From contig NC_020189.1 of assembly GCF_000315915.1 (NCBI RefSeq), forward strand, positions 558,001-622,000: a stretch of 64,000 bases of DNA, in the 5' to 3' direction. Below, piece after piece: positions 9,386 through 19,485 of this stretch; the stretch's first letter is position 1; the number at the start of each line of letters is the position of its first letter. A program made the translations under genes and the position numbers. The DNA is from Henningerozyma blattae CBS 6284 (taxonomy: Eukaryota; Ascomycota; Saccharomycetes; Saccharomycetales; Saccharomycetaceae). The notes under the pieces were generated by a model that saw only the letters and a list, made by a program, of their open reading frames with translations, ran no database searches and was not told the origin of the DNA.

Positions 9386-10804
9386 GATGGATTATAATAT
9401 ATTTTCAAAAAAATAGAAAAAGAAGCACTATGTGATGTATTCTCGATAAATAAAGATGTTTTGCTAAATTTGAAAGGAATTTTGCTGAATAATAGATATG
9501 AAATGTGAACTTTTTATAAAACCAAAATCTAATAAAAAAAAGAAATAATAAAATAAAAGCTCAGAGTTAAAAAAAGGTAAAGTTATTAATTAGCAGAATT
9601 TCTTTATTTTATTAACAAAGCAAATTAACAAAACTAAAGAATATGAGGAGGATAATATGAGTTATGGGGATATAAATAGACAGGTACTCTTTAAACAATG
9701 GAGGAGGATGAGGAGGGGGGCAGAATACCAGCTGGATTTATGCGACGGAATAATCAGATGCAAATTAATTTACAGGAGTTCGGGAATAAACTAAGTTTAA
9801 TATAGGCTAAAGAAATAATTAATTATTTGACCAGTTACAATCGAAGTTAGATATTTTTCCAAAAATGGCCTATATGGATAATAAGAAACGACTGTAGGAA
9901 TTACGGTTATAAAATAACTAATGAAATCTAGAATCTTCCGAAAATATTTTGATACCTATAATCCAAAAAGAAAAAGGCGAAACCGATATAACGTAGGGAA
10001 AAATAAGTGTGTTGTAAAATAGGAACCTTGAAATATTAGTAAAAGTCGGTTACTATGGTTAAATAAAAGTAATGAATATGTCAGTGATTAGTAGGGTATA
10101 AATATGAATAGAAAAGTCTTGGACGTTACCTTTTTCTTTCTTACTTTTAGTCGCAGATCGAAGATCGAAGATCGTAGCGTTATGTATAAGATTATGGTTC
10201 GAGTTTGGGTATTGTGTTGGAGGCGTAAAGTAAAACTTTGTAGTAAAACTTTGTAGTACGATGATGCTGATGATGCTGGTGGTGAATGTTGAACTTGAAA
10301 AATCTATGTAAGCAACTTATTTTCTGCACTGATTAGTACAAAAGGTAAATACTGAAAGGAATAATTATTAAATGATATACACCGGAAAATATTAGCAGTA
10401 GATTTATTATTATTATTTTTTTTTCATTCAGTAGTCGGTGTTATTCCAACTATTTAGGTGAGATCCTTTGAAATAGTTATGTTGTTGTTCAAATTGCCTG
10501 TTAAACACAATCACCTGTTGATGTGAATATTAGAGGAGACTATTCGGGATTAAAAAGTTATCAGTCAGGGTGCTGACCGATTTGGAAAGTAGGCAACCCT
10601 TGATTTAAGATTGAAAGGGATAGGGTTTTGATAGGGTTGCGAAAAGTTCCCGGGAGCGAGAAGCGAGGGTTGGCGCAGTTAAGAGATGCGCCACAAATGA
10701 TGCATGTCTTTTCTTTTTTAAATAAAGGTATTTTTTGTAGTCATGAAATTATATAGTATAGAGAATAATAGGAATAGGAATAGGAATAGGATAACTGGAA
10801 TGGT
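9386..10804. promoter_or_regulatory. Divergent promoter region, PSK and LDS2
   Basis: About 1.4 kb without a gene between divergently transcribed PSK and LDS2. It holds short direct repeats: AGATCGA units near 10155-10177, a 13-bp TAAAACTTTGTAG doublet at 10231-10256, and GGAATA units near 10769-10790. A GC-richer block at about 10560-10700 ends in a perfect hairpin and a middle-sporulation element close to the LDS2 start. Confidence 0.6.
10690..10698 (+). promoter_or_regulatory. Middle sporulation element (Ndt80 site)
   Basis: GCCACAAAT matches the Ndt80 consensus gNCRCAAAW at every position and lies about 107 bp upstream of the LDS2-type start codon. LDS1, LDS2 and RRT8 are spore-wall and lipid-droplet genes expressed in mid-sporulation in S. 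cerevisiae, so site and target fit. It overlaps the right arm of a perfect 7-bp inverted repeat (TGGCGCA at 10671-10677, TGCGCCA at 10687-10693). Confidence 0.6.
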
Positions 10805-11929
10805 ATGGACGTGTGGTACTGCTTGGTGGCAATAGCAGCCGACCTGAAGTATAATTTATTTGATAAATATTATTTGAGAACACGAAAAATTAAGCAAAAC
10901 AAATTTGTTGGTCCTACTAAAGATGTGGATAAAAAATATTATTTAGAACAAGATGGAGAGATCCCCATAGAGGACGAGATTAGAGGATATAATACGAATT
11001 CTCCGATAATTGTACCGCCTTTACCATTATTTTGGCACGGACTTCGAAAGAACTTGAAGCTCAGAGTGTTTTTAATCAAGAAAAATTTTAATCTAAATTT
11101 TTTTCTAAATCCAACTTTTCGATTCCCTATAATAGTAAGTACAAAAAAGTATTTTCTTATTTATGAAATATAATTTCTTTTGTTTGTCTTCTGTTTTTAC
11201 TAACTATATCAACAGGGTTTAATCCAAACGATTACTTATCCCATATATTGGAGATATGTTTTAATATTCTCCATTTGTTATATATTAATTTTTTTCACTT
11301 TAATATTCATGACATACATATTTGTCTTACCAATAATGTTTTTATTTACCTTTTCTATATTAGGCCCGTTTGGATTTCTACTATCACATTTACAATGGTT
11401 ATTACAATTAAATTTAATTGCGAATTTAATTGTCAAGAATTTATTATTTAAGAGGTTCAAATTTGAAATATTCGATTTAACTATGGTTCGATTGAAAAAA
11501 CAAATACTGGCTAATCAGGAAAAATTTATCTTACCTAAGGAAAATGGAGGAATGGTTAGTAATTGGAGTTTTAAATTTTGGAATGATGAGATATTTGAAA
11601 AACGTTATATCAGTGTTATATTTAACACGCTTAAATTGATTATATTCTTAGGTGTTTCTATGATACCAATAATGGGGCCGATAATATTGAATCAATTATT
11701 ATCATCGAAAAGAGCATTAGAATATATGGAAAGATTCTTCCAAATTGTATCAATATCTGGAAGTGATAAGAAAAATTTCTATTATGAACATTATTTAGCG
11801 TTTATTTGTTTTGGATCAATGACTGGTGTATTAGAAGTCTTGCCATTTTTTTCTATTTTTACTATTATTTCCAATACAGTAGGATCTGCCTACTGGAGTT
11901 CAAATTTGATTGAATCTGGTCAAATATAA
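10805..11929 (+). CDS. LDS2: LDS1/LDS2/RRT8-family membrane protein, spliced
   Basis: This multi-spanning membrane protein belongs to the LDS1/LDS2/RRT8 group, associated in S. cerevisiae with lipid droplets and the outer spore wall. Two exons are needed: 10805-11134 (110 codons) and 11216-11929, joined in phase 0 across an 81-base intron, giving 347 residues. Exon 2 begins GLIQTITYPIYWRYV and runs into several hydrophobic segments (about residues 125-175, 225-255 and 300-335). A conserved-looking stretch near the end (SISGSDKKNFYYEHYLAF) precedes the last membrane segment. YOL047C (LDS2) also carries an intron and occupies the same place next to PSK2. A close upstream ATG at 10800 is out of frame. 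The symbol is by position; the protein could equally be called RRT8 or LDS1. An Ndt80 site lies 107 bp upstream. Confidence 0.8.
11135..11215 (+). other. Spliceosomal intron of LDS2-type gene
   Basis: An 81-base intron with donor GTAAGT (11135-11140), a perfect TACTAAC branch point (11198-11204) and acceptor CAG ending at 11215. Without splicing the first exon frame stops at 11173. The downstream frame is open from the acceptor to 11929, and removing the intron joins the two exactly in phase. Confidence 0.93.
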
Positions 11930-12170
11930 ACTTAAAGGAAAAGGATAAATACAGCAAGAAAAAAAAAAAGTTTTTGACAAGAATATAATATATAGATTAA
12001 AATAGATATACATAAATAGATTAATATACTATAATGGATAGAATGAGTGATGAACGGTATTACATAAATGTGATGAACAACCATTAAGTAATAAGTATGG
12101 TATTACATAAGTGTAACGAAATGGGCGGGGGGGTGGAGGGCGGTTATGATAGAATTACATGGCCAATTGA

Positions 12171-14565
12171 TCAATTAGTTTGAGTCTGAGACCAAAAATC
12201 CCAATCCCAAATATTAACTTGATTTTGTAGTTTTGAATTTTGAATCTTTGCGGTGGAATTATTAAACATATCTTCCGGAGAATCTATTTTAATCTTTTTA
12301 GATTCCGACATCGTGAAAGTTTGAGTCGGTGAAGAATTTGAAGGACTTATTTCTAAATCATCTAATTTTCTTTTTTTCAAATTATTACTTTCCATTGGAG
12401 TTGGTGGGATTAAATTTTGTTTGTTTGAAATAGAATTTGTTGAAGTTGAATTTGAATTTGTAGAGAAATTAATATTTTTATTATTGATGCAATTGAAAAC
12501 GGAATATAAAGAATTTCTATCAATTTTATAATTTGACTGTGGTAATGAAGAAGAAGAGAATTCTGGATGACTATTATTATTATTGTTATTATTGCGTAAG
12601 AATTTAGAATCCATGATTAGATTCTTGTTATTATTTGTTATTGATACATTTACAACATCTTGGTCTCTTAATTTTTGAATATTTTTTGTAATTTTTTTCT
12701 TTCCTGTACCATTAATAAAATCACTTACTGCTTTGGGGATTGGTTTGACTAATTCTAAATCATGATCATTTTTACCTAAACAATCACCTAGAGTGGACAG
12801 GAATAAATCCATAGGAGAGTTTGATAACAATTCTCTACGATGTTTGTATCTTGATATGATTTCCATCTTGTTGATATTTAATTGTTTCAAATTCAATTCT
12901 TCATTTTTAAAAGGATTATCATTTGAAGCGGAAGTCATATTTAATGCAGGATTAAAATTTATTGGTTGAATATTTGAGAAAGGTGAAAGAGAATTTATAG
13001 AATTATTATTTTTTAACATTGAGTTTGAATTGGAAGGAGAATTTATAATTGTTTGAGAAAGAGTAGCATTATTTTGTAAGTTTGGAGTAGTACCTGTAGT
13101 CATGATTGTTTGAGGAGTACCTTTATTTGATGCAGAAGGAGATTTTTTCTTTATATTTGTGGACGAAGATGGGGTATTTGCATTTGAATTTGAGGTGGAA
13201 TTGGAAGTAGAGTTTGAATTTGATGATTGTTGTTTGGATCTTATATTTGGAGGTATGGATGATTTCCTTGTATTTTTGGATGGAGAAATGGATTGTGGAT
13301 GAGATGGGGAATTTGCATAAGCTCTTTGAGAGGATGCTTTTGATTGTTGTGCTTGAGCTTGGGCCTGAGCGTGGGCTTGTGCTTGAGCTTGTGCTTGCGC
13401 TTGCGCCTGGGCTTGTGCTTGAGCTTGAGCTTGTGCCTGGGCTTGCGCTTGTGCCTGTGCTTGCGCCTGGGCCTGAGCTTGAGCTTGAGCTTGAGCTTGA
13501 GCTTGAGCTTGTGCTTGTGCATGTGCTTGTGCTTGTGCTTGTGCTTGTGCTTGTGCCTGAGCTTGAGCTTGAGCTTGAGCTTGTGCCTGAGCTTGTGCTT
13601 GAGCTTGTGCTTGTGCTTGTGCTTGAGCTTGTGCTTGTGCTTGTGCTTGAGCTTGTGCTTGTGCCTGAGCTTGCGCCTGAGCCTGAGAATTCATTTGATT
13701 ATTTTGCATTTGATTATAAATGTTTGGTTGAGAATTACTCTGTTTCCTTTGGAATTGCAATTGAGGAGTATTTTGAGATTGCGATCTAGAATGAGGTTGT
13801 TGAGACATAGAATTCGGAGAAGGAGATTGTTGGTAATGGAATTGCTGCTGAATGTGTTGAATGGAGCCTTGTACACGTTGTTGGTTTTGGGAGATGTTGT
13901 TGTATTGTTGCTGTTGTTGCTGGGATTGTTGTTGTTGTTGTTGCTGTTGTGATTGTGGCTGAGATTGAGGTTGGGTTTGTGGTTGAGATTGTTGCTGAGT
14001 TTGTGGTTGCGACTGTGGTTGAGTTTGAGATTGAGATTGAGCTTGACGAATCATCTGTTGTCTCTTCAAGATTTGTATTTTCATGGATTCCCAATATTTC
14101 TGATACTTGACAATCAGTTTATCCACGGTATCCAATTTAACGACATAGATCCCCTTGGAACATTTTTCTATGATTTCTTTAACAAAGATACGCAATTGCA
14201 ATACTTCCTTCAAGAAGTTTTCGTTTTTAGTGAGGATGTAGACTTGAGGAGTGTAGTTACTCACTTGAGCAAACAATTGTTGGTTTAATTGTAATTTACG
14301 TTTGATTTCATCTCTTTCTTGCATGGAAAGTGAGTTTGTGATATCGGATAATCTTAGAGGAGTTCTTGCGGCTTCGGCCGAGATCCTCTTGACGATTTCT
14401 ATATCTTGTTGTGTAGGAGCAAAAGCTTGCATTATAGATTGACGAGGAGGAGCAGCGGCAGTAGCAGCAGCCTGAGGAGGGGCAGCAGGATTAGAAGAAG
14501 GTGGAGGAGGAGCAGGAGCATTTGAGTTTGCAGATGCAGGTACTTGAGAAGGAGGTTGGTTGTTT

Positions 14566-14615
<50 letters not shown>

Positions 14616-15012
14616 ATTGTTATTGTTATTGTTATTGTTATTGTTATTGGCGGATGCAGAAGCAGGTGCGTTTGCATTGGCATTTGATTGTTGTCGTTGT
14701 AATTGTCTAATGGATTGTATTTTTCTTAGAGCTTTTTGATTGATATATTTTCTAATAAATGCTTGTTTATTAAATTGAGCAGCAGTGGAAGGGGTGCAAT
14801 GGTTTTTTTGAAAAGTCTTGCATGCCTCCATGGCTTCTTGTAACAGGGCCTTTTGTTCATCTGGAGAGAAAATCTGATGGATTTGGCCAAGAACGTTTGG
14901 AGGTTCTTGTTGAGGTTGTTGTTGAGATTGAGGCTGTTGCTGTTGAGGCTGTTGCTGTTGAGGCTGTTGTTGTTGAGGCTGTTGCTGTTGTTGCTGTTGT
15001 TGTTGAGGTTGT

Positions 15013-15077
<65 letters not shown>

Positions 15078-15875
15078 TTGTTGTTGAGGACGTTTTGCAT
15101 ATAACAACTGTTGATGTAGCTTGTAAACTTCTTTAGCAGCCTTCATGTCAGAAGCAGAAAGACGACCTTGTTGTGCTAGTTCTGTAATTTGTTGCCATGT
15201 GTTTACACCTGGTGGAATACGTGGTAACCTATCCAGTAACTCTTGTGGGATGGGGGCTATTTTCATCTGGTTAATGATCTGTTGTTGTTGTGAGGTGAAT
15301 TGTGGACGTGGTGGAGCAGGACTAGCAGTTGGTTCTGATGGTTGGTGTGGAGCATGTTGGTTACGTAGCTGTTGAGCGACTTGTTGACGAGCCTGAGCTT
15401 GTTGGTTTAAAAACATCTGAGGATTCATCTGAGGGTAAGCCTGAGCAAGGTTTTGCGGTTGCTGTTGGGATTGAGGTTGCTGTTGAGATTGTTGTGACTG
15501 GCCTTGCCCTTGGCCTTGCGACTGACCCTGCGGTTGCATTTGTGCTTGCATCTGCATCTGCATGGAATGTTTCTGTTGAGCCTGTGCCTGAGCCTGTGCT
15601 TGCACTTGACGTTGTTTATTCTGTTGTAGAATCAAATCCTTCTTCCGTTTATCGAGGGTCTCGCGCATCTTACGCACCTTTTCGTGCATGTTATCCATAT
15701 ATTCTTTCTTGGAGGAGCTTTTCGTATATAGCGCAGCTTCGAAGTTCTTAGCATGGACTTTCATATTCTGAGCTGTATCGGAGTTGCCGCCATTGATGGT
15801 GTTAATGTTCATCAGCACTTGAAGTAAGTCCTGGACATTCTGGGCACGTTCTTCTACACTAGCTTTGGCCTCCAT
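12171..15875 (-). CDS. GAL11: Mediator tail subunit Med15 (Gal11)
   Basis: Med15/Gal11 is the activator-binding tail subunit of Mediator, the target of factors such as Gcn4, Gal4 and Pdr1. The 1234-residue protein starts with a KIX-like helical region (about residues 1-90, with [19 protein letters not shown]). Two glutamine-rich activator-binding sectors follow, with long poly-Q (about 262-320), a pure poly-N run (about 410-435), and a Gln/Ala tract of about 56 alternating Ala-Gln dipeptides (about 730-842) broken only by two AH units. The C-terminus is Asn/Ser-rich with a conserved block before the end (SKYKHR-like, [14 protein letters not shown]) that should join the Mediator tail. S. cerevisiae Gal11 is 1081 residues, and most of the extra length is repeat. 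Repeat length may be unstable or misassembled. The gene is convergent with LDS2, 241 bp apart. Confidence 0.95.
13345..13686 (-). repeat. Ala-Gln hexanucleotide microsatellite in GAL11
   Basis: About 340 bp of tandem GCN-CAR hexamers (seen on the plus strand as CTTGNGCNTGNG-type units) encode about 56 Ala-Gln dipeptides. Third bases vary between units while the dipeptide stays fixed, so the alternation looks maintained in the protein as well as produced by slippage. Confidence 0.9.
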
Positions 15876-16322
15876 AGTATAGACAAATAGATGTATTTAG
15901 GAGCGTGGTATTTAAAAGTGATAGTGAGAGAGGAGAGACAGTAGGTAATACTGAGAAGGCTTTTTGGAAGATGTTTTGTTTTATTTTGTTTTATTTTTTT
16001 TATTTTTTGAAGGTTGATGGATGGTAACTCTGAATATATGTAATTTAAAGTGAATATATTCTTACTTCTTGTAAAAGGGTCGTTGTTCTGTGGGGTGAAA
16101 AGGTGGGTAAAAGAGTATATAATATAAGAATCAATTAGTTCTTTTTTAAGTTGTTTAGTTGGACAAGAACCGACGACCACGCTATTTTTAAGCGTGCGGC
16201 GATGGCCGGCGCGGCACGGGGCGATGAAAACGAGGGCGAAACGAGAAAGCGAAAGAGAGCAAGAAAAGAGAAACGCGAGAAAAAGAGGGCGACTGACCGA
16301 CCGGGTAACAGGGGTTGCCGAC

Positions 16323-16387
16323 GGGAAACCAGTGGGAAACCAGTGGGAAACCAGTGGGAAACAGGCGGGAAACACTGGGAAAGGCGG
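16323..16387. repeat. 11-bp GGGAAACCAGT tandem repeat
   Basis: Three identical units (16323-16333, 16334-16344, 16345-16355) are followed by three degraded units that all keep GGGAAA (16356, 16367, 16377). The array is noncoding and lies next to the E-box cluster. Confidence 0.9.
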
Positions 16388-16425
16388 AAGAAACAAATGC
16401 GAAACAGATGCGAAACAAGAGGGAG

Positions 16426-16824
16426 CACGTGAGAAGCACGTGAGTAACAAGACCGAAGAAAGAAAAAAATTTGTATGGGAGAACCTTACCCGCCGTCATG
16501 CACGTGCTGCACACGTGTCAAGCGGGGAATATGTATAGTCGCCCGATCGATCTCGGAGCGATGGTGTGTGTCACGTGCCACGTGCCACGCCCACACACCC
16601 AGCTCCGTTTACGGAGCTCTTTTTTTAGGGAATATTTTTTTTAATACAATATTTTCTTTTTCGGCCGGCCCGTGCTCTTTATATAGTCAGTAAGAAAAAT
16701 TTGTGTTACCCGGCCATCACATTTTTTTCATGTTTTTTTTCCTAGCCAATTTTCTTGCTGCCACCCGTGCACCTCCACGTGCTAAAAAATTCGGGCTTGT
16801 TTGACACGTGATCTGTAGCACGTG
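16426..16824. promoter_or_regulatory. Cluster of nine CACGTG boxes
   Basis: Perfect CACGTG sites begin at 16426, 16437, 16501, 16512, 16572, 16579, 16776, 16805 and 16819. Chance would give about one in 4 kb or fewer in such DNA. CACGTG is bound in yeasts by Cbf1, Pho4, Tye7 and, in variants, Ino2/Ino4. The pairs 16426/16437 and 16501/16512 are both 11 bp apart, about one helical turn, and 16572/16579 are 7 bp apart. Confidence 0.8.
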
Positions 16825-17092
16825 CTTCTTGCCTATATTTGGATCATGTGCTCCGCCCGGACATCTAGCTTTTCCATCCGCACACCACGCATTTACCACC
16901 CATACATCCCACCCGCACACCCTCCCGAAATATCGAGGCCACGTAGCCTTTGCACGGCCACGTAGCCTCTACGCAACCTGTTAAGTCCATACGCTTCTCC
17001 AGATCCCCCTTCCCCACGTCCTATATAAACTAAGGTCGAGCCAAAGCTCTTTATAATAACCACATAAAGACGACCCAAACAACTCCAAGACA

Positions 17093-19384
17093 ATGGCTGC
17101 CACTTCAAAAGACCCCGCTCTTGAGAAAGAAAAGACCCCGCAGACCCTGGACACAACGGGTTCCAACCCTAGTGACACAATAGACAGCCCTAAGGACCTC
17201 TCTAGCAAGAGCGCTAGCAAGAGCGCTAACAAGAGTGTAAACAACACTTTACCTTGGGATACAATTGAATCTATCGTTTCCCCCATTTTACTCACGCTAT
17301 TAGCTTGTTCTGTTAGAATGAAAGATATAAACAAGAATAAAGTCTCTACATGGGATGAAGCTCATTTCGGTAAATTCGGTTCTTATTATCTAAGACATGA
17401 ATTCTATCATGACGTTCATCCACCTCTAGGTAAAATGTTGGTGGGGCTCTCGGGTTATATCTGGGGATATAACGGTTCGTGGGATTTCTTGGGTGCCCAA
17501 CCTTTCCCTGAAAACGTTCCCTACGTGAAGATGCGTCTTTTCCAAGCGCTTCTGAGTGCATTATGTGTACCATTAAGTTATTTCACTGCAAAGGGTTTAA
17601 AATTTTCATTACCAAGTGTTTGGTTATTGAGTTTAACTGTATTATACGAAAATTCTTACACAACTCTAGCTCATTTCGTTCTACTAGATTCTATCCTTAT
17701 GTTTTTCACCACTTTATCATTCATGTGTTTTGTTTATTACTATCAACAAGGAGCCCACCCTTTCTCTAAGGCTTGGTGGGGGTGGATGGCTGCAACAGGT
17801 ATTTCTATCGGTTGTACCATCTCTGTTAAAATGGTCGGTTTATTTATGGTTTCTGTAGTAGGGATCCATGCTGTCGTAGATCTCTGGAACCTTTTGGGTA
17901 ATAAACGCGTCTCGCGTATTCAATGGTTTTACCATTTAGGGGCCCGCATTCTTTGCTTGATTGTGCTCCCCTTTTCCGTATTCGCGCTATCTTTCAAGAT
18001 CCATTTCGATCTATTATACAAATCAGGAACTGGTGATAAAGTGATGCCCTCCCTTTTCCAAGCCTCTTTAGAAAACACTACTGTGGGCCAAGGTCCAAGA
18101 GACATTTATAAGGAAAGTTCTATCATCACTTTAAGAAATATGGGTATTACAACTCAAAGCGTCTTTTTACATTCACACCCACAAAGGTTGCCAGTCGGAT
18201 CTAAACAACAACAAGTCACTGGTTATACTTTTGCTGATGATAATAATAAATGGTATTTCCAAAACCCTATCATGGATGATGACGCTTATTTGAATTATAA
18301 TATTAATTTCCCTCCTCAAGATACAGATTTCATTCTGAATAATATGACTTATTCTTTGGCCCATTTAAACACAGGTGCCACATTACACTCGCATAATTTG
18401 GAATCGCCTGTTGATAGGTTGGCTTATGAGGTAACTGGTTATATAGGTGATAGAAATGATAATTGGCAAGTAGAAATTTTGAAACAAGAATCTGCTGAGG
18501 AAGATACTTCCGTAGTACACACAATGACCACTATTTTCAGATTAAAGCATTCCATCAATGGTTGTTATCTTGCCTTTACGGGTAATAATTTACCTGAATG
18601 GGGGTTCAAACAACAAGAAATCGCTTGTATCAAGGATTCGAGCAAGAATAATAAATATACTTGGTGGATGATTGAAGATCATGAGAATCCAGATGCTCCA
18701 CCAAAACCTAAAGATTTCAAATACCCAAAACCAGGATTCTGGTCCATGTTTTTCTATTTAAATAGAGCCATGATGGCCACGAACAATGCTTTGAAACCAG
18801 AAACTGATAAATTAGATCCTTTATCTTCAAGAGCTTGGCAATGGCCAACTTTAAACAAAGGTTTAAGATTGAACGGTTGGGATGAAAATGGTAACCGTTA
18901 TTATTTAATGGGTACACCTTTAACCACCTGGTCTTCTTCACTCTCCATCATTGGATTTTCTATTTTCATCTTATTCAGATTCATTAGATGGCAAAGACAA
19001 TGCGATTCCAAACTTTTGTTCCCTCATGATATGCATCAAGTCATCATTGCAGGTGTATATCCTTTAATTGGTTGGGCATTACACTTCTTCCCCTTCGCTT
19101 GTATGGGTAGAGTCACTTATGTTCATCATTATTTACCAGCATTATATTTCGCCTTAATCCTATTGTCCTTTATTTTCGAATTTTCTCTCAAAGGATTAGG
19201 AGCAAATAAATCCACTAATTTGATTAGACTAGTCATTTATTCAACTTTCGCTTTATTAACTTTACTATGTTTTTCATTCTTTTCTCAAATGTCATATGGG
19301 ATGACAGGCCCACTCGAAAATTATAATAGTATGAATTGGTTAAAGGATTGGAAAATAGGTCAAGACAATTATACAATCTTTTAA
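17093..19384 (+). CDS. PMT2: Protein O-mannosyltransferase, PMT2 subfamily
   Basis: This ER-membrane enzyme moves mannose from dolichyl-phosphate-mannose to Ser/Thr of secretory proteins; Pmt2-type subunits pair with Pmt1-type ones. The 763-residue protein has a Ser/Lys-rich cytosolic N-terminus (1-55), a first membrane segment at about 60-75, and the luminal loop with the essential acidic pair in WDEAHFGKFG (about residue 87), followed by YHDVHPPLGKMLVGLSGY, which is nearly identical to S. cerevisiae Pmt2. The large luminal MIR region (about 335-530) contains LHSHP and QQQVTGY, and several membrane helices end the protein. Pmt2 and Pmt3 are about 759 and 753 residues. Next to LDB19 it takes the place of PMT3 (YOR321W); the single copy is probably co-orthologous to both. 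It has the E-box cluster upstream and converges on LDB19. Confidence 0.95.
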   Translation: MAATSKDPALEKEKTPQTLDTTGSNPSDTIDSPKDLSSKSASKSANKSVNNTLPWDTIESIVSPILLTLLACSVRMKDINKNKVSTWDEAHFGKFGSYYLRHEFYHDVHPPLGKMLVGLSGYIWGYNGSWDFLGAQPFPENVPYVKMRLFQALLSALCVPLSYFTAKGLKFSLPSVWLLSLTVLYENSYTTLAHFVLLDSILMFFTTLSFMCFVYYYQQGAHPFSKAWWGWMAATGISIGCTISVKMVGLFMVSVVGIHAVVDLWNLLGNKRVSRIQWFYHLGARILCLIVLPFSVFALSFKIHFDLLYKSGTGDKVMPSLFQASLENTTVGQGPRDIYKESSIITLRNMGITTQSVFLHSHPQRLPVGSKQQQVTGYTFADDNNKWYFQNPIMDDDAYLNYNINFPPQDTDFILNNMTYSLAHLNTGATLHSHNLESPVDRLAYEVTGYIGDRNDNWQVEILKQESAEEDTSVVHTMTTIFRLKHSINGCYLAFTGNNLPEWGFKQQEIACIKDSSKNNKYTWWMIEDHENPDAPPKPKDFKYPKPGFWSMFFYLNRAMMATNNALKPETDKLDPLSSRAWQWPTLNKGLRLNGWDENGNRYYLMGTPLTTWSSSLSIIGFSIFILFRFIRWQRQCDSKLLFPHDMHQVIIAGVYPLIGWALHFFPFACMGRVTYVHHYLPALYFALILLSFIFEFSLKGLGANKSTNLIRLVIYSTFALLTLLCFSFFSQMSYGMTGPLENYNSMNWLKDWKIGQDNYTIF

Positions 19385-19485
19385 TTGACTATATAAATAT
19401 GTATATGCACTTTTATATACCCCCCCCCCCTCTCCGTGTAATATTCAATATCACTTTTACTTATTATGTTTGTTTGTTTTTTCAT

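Larger units (their letters stand above)
15876..17092. promoter_or_regulatory. Divergent GAL11/PMT promoter with E-box cluster
   Basis: About 1.2 kb without a gene between divergently transcribed GAL11 and PMT. From about 16140 to 17090 it is unusually rich in GC. It contains an 11-bp tandem repeat (16323-16387), nine CACGTG boxes (16426-16824), and two copies of GGCCACGTAGCCT (16937 and 16957). Open frames on both strands here come from the repeats and have no recognisable protein content. Confidence 0.75.

Noticed and set aside
13214..15751. Several long antisense or shifted frames inside GAL11
   Set aside because: They consist of LE, LV, CL, poly-C, poly-V or poly-L created by reading CAG/GCN repeats in other frames.
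15854..16538. Frames rich in FPTGFPLVSH-type repeats upstream of GAL11
   Set aside because: They are produced by the 11-bp tandem repeat in an intergenic region, and both strands are open at once.
19421..19432. Run of C residues between PMT and LDB19
   Set aside because: It is a simple homopolymer, possibly of uncertain length, without other features.
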